Shown here: positions 35,708-44,572 of the stretch, one piece after another
How positions within the stretch are numbered: position 1 is the stretch's first letter
Layout: each line of letters opens with the position of its first letter
Assembly (NCBI GenBank): GCA_963699805.1
Contig: CAVOVH010000005.1
Span: 372,001 to 436,000, forward strand
Reading direction: 5' to 3'
DNA from: JAGTVG01 sp963699805
GTDB taxonomy: Bacteria > Bacteroidota > Bacteroidia > Cytophagales > Cyclobacteriaceae
DNA: 64,000 bases
Program-made: the position numbers and the translations under genes
Notes under the pieces: generated by a model
Database searches by the model: none
The model's input: the letters and a program-made list of their open reading frames with translations, nothing else
Told to the model about the DNA's origin: nothing

Positions 35708-36549
35708 TGGCCGCCCAGTATAAACAGATTCATATTTACTGTGAAGAGTCCCTGATCGAAATGCTCATCGCAGAAATGTCAACGATCGGATATGATTCGT
35801 TTGTGAATGAGTCTGAAGGATTTTCAGCAGCCATAACCTTTCCTAAATTTGATGAAAAAAGATTAAAATCACTGTTTCAAGACTATTTGTCATCGGGTAA
35901 TGTCCAATATCAGGTGGAAGATCTGGAAGAAAAAAACTGGAATGAAATATGGGAGCAGAATTATTCCCCTGTAATCATCAGTGATTATTGCCTGATCCGG
36001 GCTTCCTTTCATCCGCCTGATAAAAACTTCCCCCTGGAAATTGTGATCAATCCAAAAATGTCATTTGGAACAGGTCACCATGAAACCACACGTTTGATGA
36101 TCAGGAACCAGCTTGAAACGGATCATAAAGGTAAAATGGTTTTGGATGTTGGCTGTGGAACCGGTATTCTTTCGATTATAGCTGAAAAACTGGGGGCCCG
36201 GAAAATAACCGGCATTGACATTGATCCATGGTCCTATCAGAATGCACTTGAAAATATTCAGCTGAACAATTCCAGCCGGATTGAGATCATGAAGGAGGAT
36301 ATTTTACATTTGCTTGATCAAGGCCAATATGATATCATATTGGCCAATATTAACCGGCAAATAATTCTGGAAAATATCAAAAATTACAGCAGCTTGTTGC
36401 AAGATAATGGCATATTGATATGCAGTGGATTTTTAACGGAGGACAAGGATCTGATCCTCAGGAAAGCAATTCAGAATCAACTGGGTTACCTTCATGATAA
36501 GACCATGAATAAATGGTCATCCTTGGTTTTTAAGAAAAAAACTAATTAA
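35707..36549 (+). CDS. prmA: Ribosomal protein L11 methyltransferase
   Basis: PrmA trimethylates ribosomal protein L11 using S-adenosylmethionine. Seen are the N-terminal substrate domain (about 1-90), the linker with NPKMSFGTGHHETTRLM, the SAM motif VLDVGCGTGILSIIAEKLGA (near residue 140), and DIILANINRQIILENI with the NxN/P-type active region. The ATG at 35707 overlaps the previous stop; a TTG three bases earlier is the alternative. Length 280 residues is normal. Confidence 0.92.
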   Translation: MAAQYKQIHIYCEESLIEMLIAEMSTIGYDSFVNESEGFSAAITFPKFDEKRLKSLFQDYLSSGNVQYQVEDLEEKNWNEIWEQNYSPVIISDYCLIRASFHPPDKNFPLEIVINPKMSFGTGHHETTRLMIRNQLETDHKGKMVLDVGCGTGILSIIAEKLGARKITGIDIDPWSYQNALENIQLNNSSRIEIMKEDILHLLDQGQYDIILANINRQIILENIKNYSSLLQDNGILICSGFLTEDKDLILRKAIQNQLGYLHDKTMNKWSSLVFKKKTN

Positions 36550-36586
36550 ATTTCATCAAAATATTATAAAAATATCATCCCTGTTC

Positions 36587-36600
36587 GTTATACGTATAAC
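36587..36600. promoter_or_regulatory. Perfect 14-bp palindrome upstream of the giant gene
   Basis: GTTATACGTATAAC is fully self-complementary, with no spacer. It sits 46 bases before the TTG start of the 1,644-residue protein and 38 after prmA. A dimeric regulator site is the simplest reading; it could also be a chance AT-rich palindrome. Confidence 0.45.
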
Positions 36601-36646
36601 CAATTCTCACTTTGTTTTTATTATTGAAAAAGAAGGATCATATCGT

Positions 36647-39600
36647 TTGAGAAGGATTTTAAAAATAGTATGGCTGTTTGCAGGACTTACGCTGTCTCTT
36701 ACAGGTTTCGGGCAAATAGCTGACAGTTTGCCTCAGAGAGATGATGTCGTGGGGGAAATCCTGATCGATATATACCGTACGAAAATACCCTCTGCCATCG
36801 AATTGGGACTCGATTTTGCTTCCTACTGGGATGCCGGTGGACTCAGTTCCCAACAGAAAAATAAAATTGAAAGCATATATCAGGCAATGAGGGGAAGGAA
36901 AATGCCTGCCAATCCTTATTTATTATATTTTATAAAAACCATCAGCCTGGCCGGAGGAAATGATCTTATTCAATTATCGGCCATGACAGAGATACTCGAC
37001 ATGACAGGCCAGGTGTTGACCTATGAGAACACCACCAATGTCAGGAATTATTTTCAAAACCTGAACACATTCCTCGCTCATAAGGCAATCTATTATTCAA
37101 ATGGATTTAAACTTCAGGTGGATAATATTGATTTTGAATTTGAATATGTGGTTTCCCGATCACCTGAAATTCAGGATCAAATCCCCCCTGAGGCCGATCA
37201 GGCAGAGCCGCATGAAATCATCGATAACCAGGAAAATAATGAAAATAATTCCGGTGGCTGGAATGATTGGGATAATACGAATGACTCGAATACTGATCAA
37301 GATGGCTGGGATTCATCCTGGGAGGATCCCAATGATTCTGATAAACAGGCCATGAATCCAGAAGATGATTGGCTGAATACACCTCAAACTGATGATTCCC
37401 ACAATGATCAATCCCTCATCGAAAGTATTGTAGATGTACCTGTTCCGGAAGAAAAAGGACCCATTATCCGGTTTAAATCCACCGACTTGATCTTTTTAAC
37501 CCATTATGATTCTATTTCCCTTGAATCATCCAAAGGATTTTACGCCCTTACTGATGAGCAATATGTAGGAGAGGGAGGAACTTTCACCTGGAGCTCATTG
37601 GGATTGAACAGTAAAAACGTGTTTTGTAAACTGGGTAAATATGCATTTAAAACAAATAAACCTGGATTAATTGCGACAAAATCCAAACTGACGTTTTCCG
37701 ATAAACTTGATGCCCCGATCGATGGCACTTTTGAATACAGAAGCATTACAAGAAGGCCAGAGGAGAAATCCACTTTTCCCCGATTCACATCATATGACCA
37801 TCAAATAAAAGTTTATTACCCTGTTGATAAAAATTTGATTTTTAAGGGGGGATTCTCACTTTTTGGAGACCAGGTTTACAGCAATTCATTATTAAAAAAG
37901 AATTCAGTGCTCGAGATACAGGATGAAACGGGTGTCTTATTCAGAGCATTATCCCCTAAATTTGGGCTTTCTGATACATTAATCACTTCCAAAAAGGCAC
38001 AGATTACCATTTACCATGACCGTGATTCAATCTTTCATCCGGAAGTTCAGCTGAAATATGATCCAAATAAACGGGAATTAATGGTATACAGGGATGAGGG
38101 TGTTTATCGGATTACGCCTTATATAATCACCTATTTTGATATGGATGTCTCTGCAGATATGATCGTATGGGACCTGGATGAAGATTCGCTGGATATTTCC
38201 ATTTCAAGTGCCAGGAACATTGTGCCAGCCTATTTTGAATCAAACGAATATTTTAATAAAAATGACATGAAAAGCCTGGAGGGCATCTATGATTTCCATC
38301 CGCTGATCATGGCAGTCCAGTATGCCAGGAAAATCAGAAGCAAACAATTCAATGTTTTTGATATGGCGCATAACCTCCGTCAAAACGAAAAGGCGGTCAG
38401 TGCTTCCATGGTGGGTCTGGTACAAAATGGATTCATAGATTTTAATTCCCGAACAGGTGAAATATTGGTCAAGGATAAAGCTTTTCATTATGTCGATGCG
38501 AACCGGTTTAAAGAGGACTATGATGATTTGAAAATAAAATCACTCTCTCCCGCACTGCCCAATGCAACCATCAGGCTGGAAGAAAAAGAAATGACCATTC
38601 GCGGAATCGAACGTTTCAATGTCAGTGAGACCTTGGGCGTTTTTATCTATCCGAAAAACAGTGAAATTACCGTGCTGAAAAACCGTGATCTGAAATTCAA
38701 CGGACAACTCTATGCAGGTAACTTTGAATTTATCGGGCAGGAATTCTTGTTCAAGTACGACAGCTTTTATGTGGATCTGTCTCAAATTGATTCCATCCGG
38801 TTTTATATCGATGACCTTGAAACCGGCCAGAAAAGGATGGTGGACAATAAACTGATCGCCAGCCAGGATTCAGTAAAAGAAAAATCCATAAGTGGTCTCG
38901 CCCAGACATTTAACGAATCCAGTGGTCGTTTATATATTAACAAACCGGATAATAAATCAGGGCAGAAAATTTATCCTAGTTATCCTAAATTCAATGCTTC
39001 CCAGGGTGCAATCGTATATTTTGACAACAAGGATGTTCTGAACGGGGCTTATGATAAATCCATTTATTTTGTCATTCCACCCTTTGAAATTGACAGTTTA
39101 AGCGGAAGTGATCCTGCGAGCATTGGATTTGAAGGAATTTTTGTGGCAGAAGGGATGTTGCCATCTTTCCAGGAAACCTTACATATCATGGATGATAACT
39201 CCCTGGGCTTCAAACATTCCTTACCTGCTAAAGGCTATGATCTTTTTACCGGGAACGGGAAAATATATGATTCATTAAGAATGGACCATAACGGGTTGAC
39301 TGCAAAAGGTTCCATCGAATATATGACCTCATCTTTAAAATCAGATCATTTTATATTTTATATCGATTCGCTGACTGCCACCGGGGTAGACTTCGCCATG
39401 ACAAAAGGAGAAATGGATGGAGGAAGTTTTCCGGATGCGTATGTAGATGCTTTCAAATTGAAATGGCTTCCTAAAAAAGACAGTATGTATGTTTCTAATA
39501 TCAGAAACCCATTCAATCTTTATGACAGTACAGCAACTTTAAATGGGACACTTATTGTCAATAAAAGTGGCGGATTCGGGCAGGGAACTTTATTGACCAG

Positions 39601-41581
39601 GGGCGCCATTGCTAAATCGGATCAATTCTCCTTCAATGAATCGAGATTTGGAGCTCGACATGCAATTTTTGACATCAGTTCTGACAACCCTGACAAACCT
39701 GCATTATCTGGAGAAGATATTCGACTCGATTTTAATCTCATCGAAAATTTTGCTGATATCGGTCCTGAAATTGAAGGAATGGCTGCCATTAATTTCCCAT
39801 ACGCTCAATTTAAGACCTCCATCTCAAATGCACGCTGGTACCTTGACGATCGAACAGTTGTCATGAATAAACCTGAAGATATTGACATTAGCAATTCATA
39901 TTTCTATGCCACACGGAAAGAATTGGATTCATTATCATTTAATGCATCCAAGGCGGTTTACAATATGGATAAGCTGGAGTTGCTTGTGTCAGGGATCCCT
40001 TATATAAAAGTGGCGGATGCTAAGATTACCCCGGAGAATAATGAAGTCCTTGTCCTCGAAAATGCAAGAATCGGGACCCTTTATAATACCACCATCGTTA
40101 TTGATACCCTGAATGAATATCATAAACTATATGATGGTACCATCGACATTATTTCCAGGAATGAATTTGCCGGGAATGCTACTTATCAGTATGTAAATGC
40201 AGTGAGTGATACTTTCGCCATAAAAATCGATGAATTCGTACTGGTTCCGGAAGAAACAACAAGGAGTCGGGAGAACATCCTTCATACACAGGCCATGGGA
40301 TATGTAACCGAAGACAATGGAGTTGTAATATCTCCGGGTTTACAGTATAAGGGGGAAGCGATTATGTATGCTCCGGATCCTGCTTTCAAATTGAATGGTT
40401 TCGTAAAATTACAATACCAATCGAATCCACTGGAAGATTTATGGATAAAGTATGAAAGCAGTGAAACCGAAACACAAAGAGTAGAATTTGATTTTAACCT
40501 TGCTCGAACTGAGGATGATCAAAAGATCACTGCGGGATTGCATTATGATGAACATGATGCGCTTTATGCAACTTTTGTGAATAACAAAAAATCCGTCATG
40601 GATAAAGATTTTTTCATCCCGGCCGGCATCCTGAGTTTTGATGCCGATTCAAGCATGTACCGGATTGAAGATACTTTGAAGGTAAGTGGCCAATCATTTT
40701 CGGGAAGGATCTTCAATTTAAACGTGAATACTTCCGGTATTAATTTTGAAGGGCCTGTAAATTTTAATCTGATCTCCAAAAACTTTGAATTGACAGGTGC
40801 AGCCATCGGGCACGGTAATATCGAAAAGAATGTTTATGATATGAATGCGTTCTTAACCATGAATTTCGACTTACCTCCTCAGGCGATAACGGCCATGAGC
40901 AAGGATATGCTCGAAGTAATCGATTTGTTGGGCATTCCTGTAGGCTATGGGGATGATCCGGAAACATTATATAAACTCGCAGATATAATCGGCGAACGAC
41001 CTACGGTTGAATATGATAAAAAATCGCTGGTGGAATATACTCCCATGGTAGGGATATCCCCGAAACTTTTAAAGACCATCGTGATCCCCAAGGTTAACCT
41101 CACCTGGATCCCAAAATACAAAGCCTGGTACAGTACAGGGAAAATAGCGATCTCTAACATTATGAATGAGGATGTTAACGCCCTGGTGGATGGATTCCTT
41201 GAAATTAAAAAGAACGAAAATGGCGATGTCATCAACCTGTTCCTGCAATTCTCACCCAATAGCTGGTATTTTTTCAATTTTGAAGAAAACCGTATCATTA
41301 CTGCCTCCTCAAATGATGCGTATCTTGATGTGATCGCGAGTAAGACGAATGCTTTGAAAGCTGATTTTGGTGATTATTTCTTCCTGGATGGAGAATTGAA
41401 TGAAGCCCTCAGATTCATTGATCGTTTCAGAATGGAATATCTGGAAATCAAAGAACCTTACGAATTGAATTTTGCCCCTACTCCGTCCCAGCCCATCTTG
41501 CAGGAAACCGAAAAGAAAGATGACGGTTTTGCAATTCCCGATGAAGTGACAGAGGAAGAGGAGGATGACGATGGATTTTAA
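36647..41581 (+). CDS. Very large secreted protein (1,644 aa), unknown function
   Basis: A TTG start gives a signal peptide (ILKIVWLFAGLTLSLTGFGQ, cut near ADS). Residues about 30-160 look helical. Residues about 175-260 are a low-complexity linker rich in Asn, Asp and Trp (GGWNDWDNTNDSNTDQDGWD). From about 270 to 1,600 the sequence is mostly beta, with recurring short strands separated by turns such as DSLDISIS, TATLNGTLIV and TGNGKIYDS. It ends with an acidic tail (TEEEEDDDGF). I recognise no domain for certain. The repetitive strand pattern recalls OstA/LptD or AsmA-type lipid-carrying beta structures, and lptB lies 5 kb downstream, but that link is speculative. Confidence 0.7.
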   Translation: MRRILKIVWLFAGLTLSLTGFGQIADSLPQRDDVVGEILIDIYRTKIPSAIELGLDFASYWDAGGLSSQQKNKIESIYQAMRGRKMPANPYLLYFIKTISLAGGNDLIQLSAMTEILDMTGQVLTYENTTNVRNYFQNLNTFLAHKAIYYSNGFKLQVDNIDFEFEYVVSRSPEIQDQIPPEADQAEPHEIIDNQENNENNSGGWNDWDNTNDSNTDQDGWDSSWEDPNDSDKQAMNPEDDWLNTPQTDDSHNDQSLIESIVDVPVPEEKGPIIRFKSTDLIFLTHYDSISLESSKGFYALTDEQYVGEGGTFTWSSLGLNSKNVFCKLGKYAFKTNKPGLIATKSKLTFSDKLDAPIDGTFEYRSITRRPEEKSTFPRFTSYDHQIKVYYPVDKNLIFKGGFSLFGDQVYSNSLLKKNSVLEIQDETGVLFRALSPKFGLSDTLITSKKAQITIYHDRDSIFHPEVQLKYDPNKRELMVYRDEGVYRITPYIITYFDMDVSADMIVWDLDEDSLDISISSARNIVPAYFESNEYFNKNDMKSLEGIYDFHPLIMAVQYARKIRSKQFNVFDMAHNLRQNEKAVSASMVGLVQNGFIDFNSRTGEILVKDKAFHYVDANRFKEDYDDLKIKSLSPALPNATIRLEEKEMTIRGIERFNVSETLGVFIYPKNSEITVLKNRDLKFNGQLYAGNFEFIGQEFLFKYDSFYVDLSQIDSIRFYIDDLETGQKRMVDNKLIASQDSVKEKSISGLAQTFNESSGRLYINKPDNKSGQKIYPSYPKFNASQGAIVYFDNKDVLNGAYDKSIYFVIPPFEIDSLSGSDPASIGFEGIFVAEGMLPSFQETLHIMDDNSLGFKHSLPAKGYDLFTGNGKIYDSLRMDHNGLTAKGSIEYMTSSLKSDHFIFYIDSLTATGVDFAMTKGEMDGGSFPDAYVDAFKLKWLPKKDSMYVSNIRNPFNLYDSTATLNGTLIVNKSGGFGQGTLLTRGAIAKSDQFSFNESRFGARHAIFDISSDNPDKPALSGEDIRLDFNLIENFADIGPEIEGMAAINFPYAQFKTSISNARWYLDDRTVVMNKPEDIDISNSYFYATRKELDSLSFNASKAVYNMDKLELLVSGIPYIKVADAKITPENNEVLVLENARIGTLYNTTIVIDTLNEYHKLYDGTIDIISRNEFAGNATYQYVNAVSDTFAIKIDEFVLVPEETTRSRENILHTQAMGYVTEDNGVVISPGLQYKGEAIMYAPDPAFKLNGFVKLQYQSNPLEDLWIKYESSETETQRVEFDFNLARTEDDQKITAGLHYDEHDALYATFVNNKKSVMDKDFFIPAGILSFDADSSMYRIEDTLKVSGQSFSGRIFNLNVNTSGINFEGPVNFNLISKNFELTGAAIGHGNIEKNVYDMNAFLTMNFDLPPQAITAMSKDMLEVIDLLGIPVGYGDDPETLYKLADIIGERPTVEYDKKSLVEYTPMVGISPKLLKTIVIPKVNLTWIPKYKAWYSTGKIAISNIMNEDVNALVDGFLEIKKNENGDVINLFLQFSPNSWYFFNFEENRIITASSNDAYLDVIASKTNALKADFGDYFFLDGELNEALRFIDRFRMEYLEIKEPYELNFAPTPSQPILQETEKKDDGFAIPDEVTEEEEDDDGF

Positions 41582-41683
41582 CGATCTGGAAACCAGGCCG
41601 CTTCACAACCCGCTCTGACAACTTGCGTTTATTAGATACATATTGTTGTTCCTTATTCGATACCATCTGACTATAATATGTAG

Positions 41684-41691
41684 TAATTTTG
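41684..41691 (+). promoter_or_regulatory. Candidate -7 element of the histidine kinase
   Basis: TAATTTTG is a full TAnnTTTG match, 24 bases before the GTG start. No TTG at the standard distance. Confidence 0.4.
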
Positions 41692-41715
41692 CCTTGTTCT
41701 GATTGATTAATCAAA

Positions 41716-44331
41716 GTGGTCAAATTCCAGCCTTATATCAAATTCATGCTCATACTGATGTTTGTACTGAGCTTCTCGAGAATGGCAACGTCAACTCCGC
41801 TGCAGGAATCTGACTCAATTTCATTGTCACGGGAAATAATGCTGGCAAAAAATCTTATAAGTCAATCCGAATATGATTCAGCCCGAATGATCCTGATTCA
41901 TAGTGCTGATATCGCCTTAAAAGGACAGTGGTGGGACTTATATTTTGTCTCACAAACCACCATGGCCACCCTTTTGGAAAAACAGGGAGATCTGAACGAT
42001 GTGGTCAAGATCTATATTGAGTTGATCCGCGAACTTGAAAAAAACAGGAAGTTCGACCTGCTGGCACAAGCATATTACGAATTAGGGGAGGGATACATTG
42101 ATTTTGAGCTATTTAAAAAAGCCATTGGATATTTTCTCCTTTCCAACGATTATTATGAAAAATCCGGGAAAATTGAGGAACAGATTAAAACCCTCTCCCA
42201 GCTGGGGGAATTATATACCCGGACAGAAAATTATCTTCAGGCTGAGCAATATTTATTGAATGCCATTGAAAAAATGAAACGCCATCTACCAATGGGAGAT
42301 TTAAGCCCTTTGCTCAATAACCTGGTCCTGGTGTATGAAAAGATGGGCGATATTGAAAAAATGTTAAAAGTGAATCTTCAATTATTTGACATTGCAAAAG
42401 AAAAAAATGACCTCGTTGACATTGCCACGAGCTTGAATAACCTCGGCTATAATTATGCGGCACTGGGAGATGATGAAAAAGCCCTCAAGTATTTCCAGAA
42501 TTCCTATTTCACCAATAATTTAATTAATCAGCCAGAATATAAAAAAGCACTTGGATTAACCAATATCGGCATTACCTATGAACACCTGGGAAGAGATTAT
42601 ATTGCCATTGATACTCTGCAATCCGCATTAAAAATATGGGAAGGGGAAGACAACCTGCATCGCATGGCAGAGCTGAACAATATTATCGCCCGTATTTATT
42701 TACATTTGAAAGAATATGATTCTGCCGAAAAATTTGCCGACAAGGCCCTTGAAAACGCCGAAAAAGCAGGAGATCCAGAAGCCTTAAGTGAATGTTACGA
42801 AACCCATTCTCAGATATATCAGGAAACGGATAATTTCGAGAAGGCATTATTTTATCATAAAAAATTCCTGGCATTGACTGACTCCCTTCAAAATCAGGAG
42901 ATTGCCCGAGAAAGACTCATCACGCAACGGGAATTCAATGCTGAAAGAGCTGAAAAAGAATTATCACTGATCCTGGCCGATCGCGAGCTCAAGGATCTGA
43001 TGGTTCGTCAGATGTATCTGGAAAAAGAATCAAATCAAAAACAAATAGCATTACTGAAAAGCGACCAGGAACTTCAAGAACTGGAAAAGGAAAGAGCCCT
43101 GCAGGGACTTAAATTAACACATCAGGAACTTGAAGCTGAAAAGAAAGACCGGGAAATAGAATATCTGCATCAACAGCAGGAAATGCAGCGGCTGGCACTG
43201 GCTAGAAAGGAAGCAGAGGAAAAAGAGCAAAAAAAAACCATCCAACTGCTTGAAAAGCAAAGCCAATTGAATGAACAGCAATTGGAACGCACCTCGTTGA
43301 GAAAGAAATTATCCATCATGACCATCGGTCTTCTTGTGATCATCCTGATTCTTATCATTATCGGATATATTCAGAAAAGAAAAGATAATAAGCTCCTGTC
43401 CCGTCAAAAAGAATCGATATTGATGATCAATAAGGAATTGGAAGAAAAGAATAATCAGATCGCACGCCAGCGGGATGAAATCAAACATTCTTTTACTGAA
43501 CTGGAAAATACCATAGAAGAACTAAAGAAAGCCCAGAATCAACTGATTGAAGTTGAAAAAATGGCTTCCCTCGGACAGCTTACGGCCGGTATTGCCCACG
43601 AGATCAATAATCCGATCAATTTTGTCAGTTCTAATGTGAGCCCATTGCGAATGAATATTACTGAACTGAAGGAAATACTGGAAACCTACCGGAATGCTAC
43701 CGCCAACGGAATTGAAAGTGACAAAATTCAATATGCCCGGGATCTTGAAAAAAAATATGACCTCGATTATTTGATTACTGAAGTGGATCTTTTACTCAAT
43801 GGCATATCAGAAGGGGCTTCCCGTACTAAGGAAATTGTCCAGGGGCTGCGTAATTTCTCGCGGGTTGATGAACATGTTTTACGGAGTGCAAGTGTTCACG
43901 ATGGCTTGGATTCTACCCTCGTATTGCTTAATAATATCTTTAAAAACAGGATTGAGATCGAAAAGGATTATGATGAAAACCTTCAATCCATTGAGTGTTA
44001 TCCCGGTCAACTGAACCAGGTGTTTATGAACATTCTCAACAATGCCATCCAGGCCATTGAAGGGGCGGGAAAGATCCTCATCAAAACAAGAAAAATAAAA
44101 AACAGGGCCGTGATCTGGATATCAGATACAGGGAAAGGAATACCCAAAGATCATTTGAATCAAATTTTTTATCCATTTTTTACTACCAAAGAAGTGGGAG
44201 AAGGAACTGGTTTGGGTCTTTCCATTTCCTATGGAATCATTCAACAACATAGGGGTGAAATCAAAGTCAGCAGCAAACCAGGGAAGGGAACTACATTCAA
44301 AATTTCCCTGCCTATCAAACACAACCGATAA
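41716..44331 (+). CDS. TPR-containing membrane sensor histidine kinase
   Basis: The GTG start gives a signal peptide (IKFMLILMFVLSFSRMATS). Residues about 40-400 hold around seven TPR repeats (for example YYELGEGYIDFELFKKAIGYF and LNNLGYNYAALGDDEKALKYF, each cut short here). A coiled coil spans about 400-535, with a membrane helix at about 537-555 (IMTIGLLVIILILIIIGY). The kinase core has phospho-acceptor His628 in AGIAHEINNPINFV, the N box NILNNAIQAI, the G1 box DTGKGIPKD and the G2 box GEGTGLGLSISYG. The periplasmic TPR part is the likely sensor. No response regulator is adjacent. Confidence 0.93.
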   Translation: MVKFQPYIKFMLILMFVLSFSRMATSTPLQESDSISLSREIMLAKNLISQSEYDSARMILIHSADIALKGQWWDLYFVSQTTMATLLEKQGDLNDVVKIYIELIRELEKNRKFDLLAQAYYELGEGYIDFELFKKAIGYFLLSNDYYEKSGKIEEQIKTLSQLGELYTRTENYLQAEQYLLNAIEKMKRHLPMGDLSPLLNNLVLVYEKMGDIEKMLKVNLQLFDIAKEKNDLVDIATSLNNLGYNYAALGDDEKALKYFQNSYFTNNLINQPEYKKALGLTNIGITYEHLGRDYIAIDTLQSALKIWEGEDNLHRMAELNNIIARIYLHLKEYDSAEKFADKALENAEKAGDPEALSECYETHSQIYQETDNFEKALFYHKKFLALTDSLQNQEIARERLITQREFNAERAEKELSLILADRELKDLMVRQMYLEKESNQKQIALLKSDQELQELEKERALQGLKLTHQELEAEKKDREIEYLHQQQEMQRLALARKEAEEKEQKKTIQLLEKQSQLNEQQLERTSLRKKLSIMTIGLLVIILILIIIGYIQKRKDNKLLSRQKESILMINKELEEKNNQIARQRDEIKHSFTELENTIEELKKAQNQLIEVEKMASLGQLTAGIAHEINNPINFVSSNVSPLRMNITELKEILETYRNATANGIESDKIQYARDLEKKYDLDYLITEVDLLLNGISEGASRTKEIVQGLRNFSRVDEHVLRSASVHDGLDSTLVLLNNIFKNRIEIEKDYDENLQSIECYPGQLNQVFMNILNNAIQAIEGAGKILIKTRKIKNRAVIWISDTGKGIPKDHLNQIFYPFFTTKEVGEGTGLGLSISYGIIQQHRGEIKVSSKPGKGTTFKISLPIKHNR

Positions 44332-44487
44332 GCATAATCTTAATGGCTCAATGATGAGATGAATTTTTAAAATTTTCAAATCCATGAATATCTCCTTAAT
44401 TTTCAAGAAATGGCGCTTTCTCTCAAGATGCAAATCTGCCCCTTACCAGATGCCTGTCGCCCATTGCGTATGCCGAAAATCCGAAGG

Positions 44488-44512
44488 CCGTAAAAATTTC
44501 TGAATTTTTCGG
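44488..44512. repeat. AT-rich hairpin after the histidine kinase
   Basis: CCG, one bulged T, AAAAATT, loop TCTG, AATTTTT, CGG. The stem is strong in pairs but no T run follows, so the role is open. It could terminate on either strand or bind protein. Confidence 0.4.
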
Positions 44513-44524
44513 GTTAAGATATGA

Positions 44525-44550
44525 CTTGAGGTAAATTTCTTGAGGTAAAT
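44525..44550. promoter_or_regulatory. Direct repeat next to the recJ promoter
   Basis: CTTGAGGTAAAT occurs twice (44525-44536 and 44539-44550), one 14-base step apart. The second copy ends three bases before the TATTTTTG element of recJ. Direct repeats in this place often bind a regulator. Confidence 0.45.
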
Positions 44551-44553
44551 ACC

Positions 44554-44561
44554 TATTTTTG
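44554..44561 (+). promoter_or_regulatory. Candidate -7 element of recJ
   Basis: TATTTTTG matches TAnnTTTG. The start would be near 44568, only a few bases ahead of the ATG at 44573, so the message may be nearly leaderless. Confidence 0.4.
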
Positions 44562-44572
44562 TATTCGTAATT

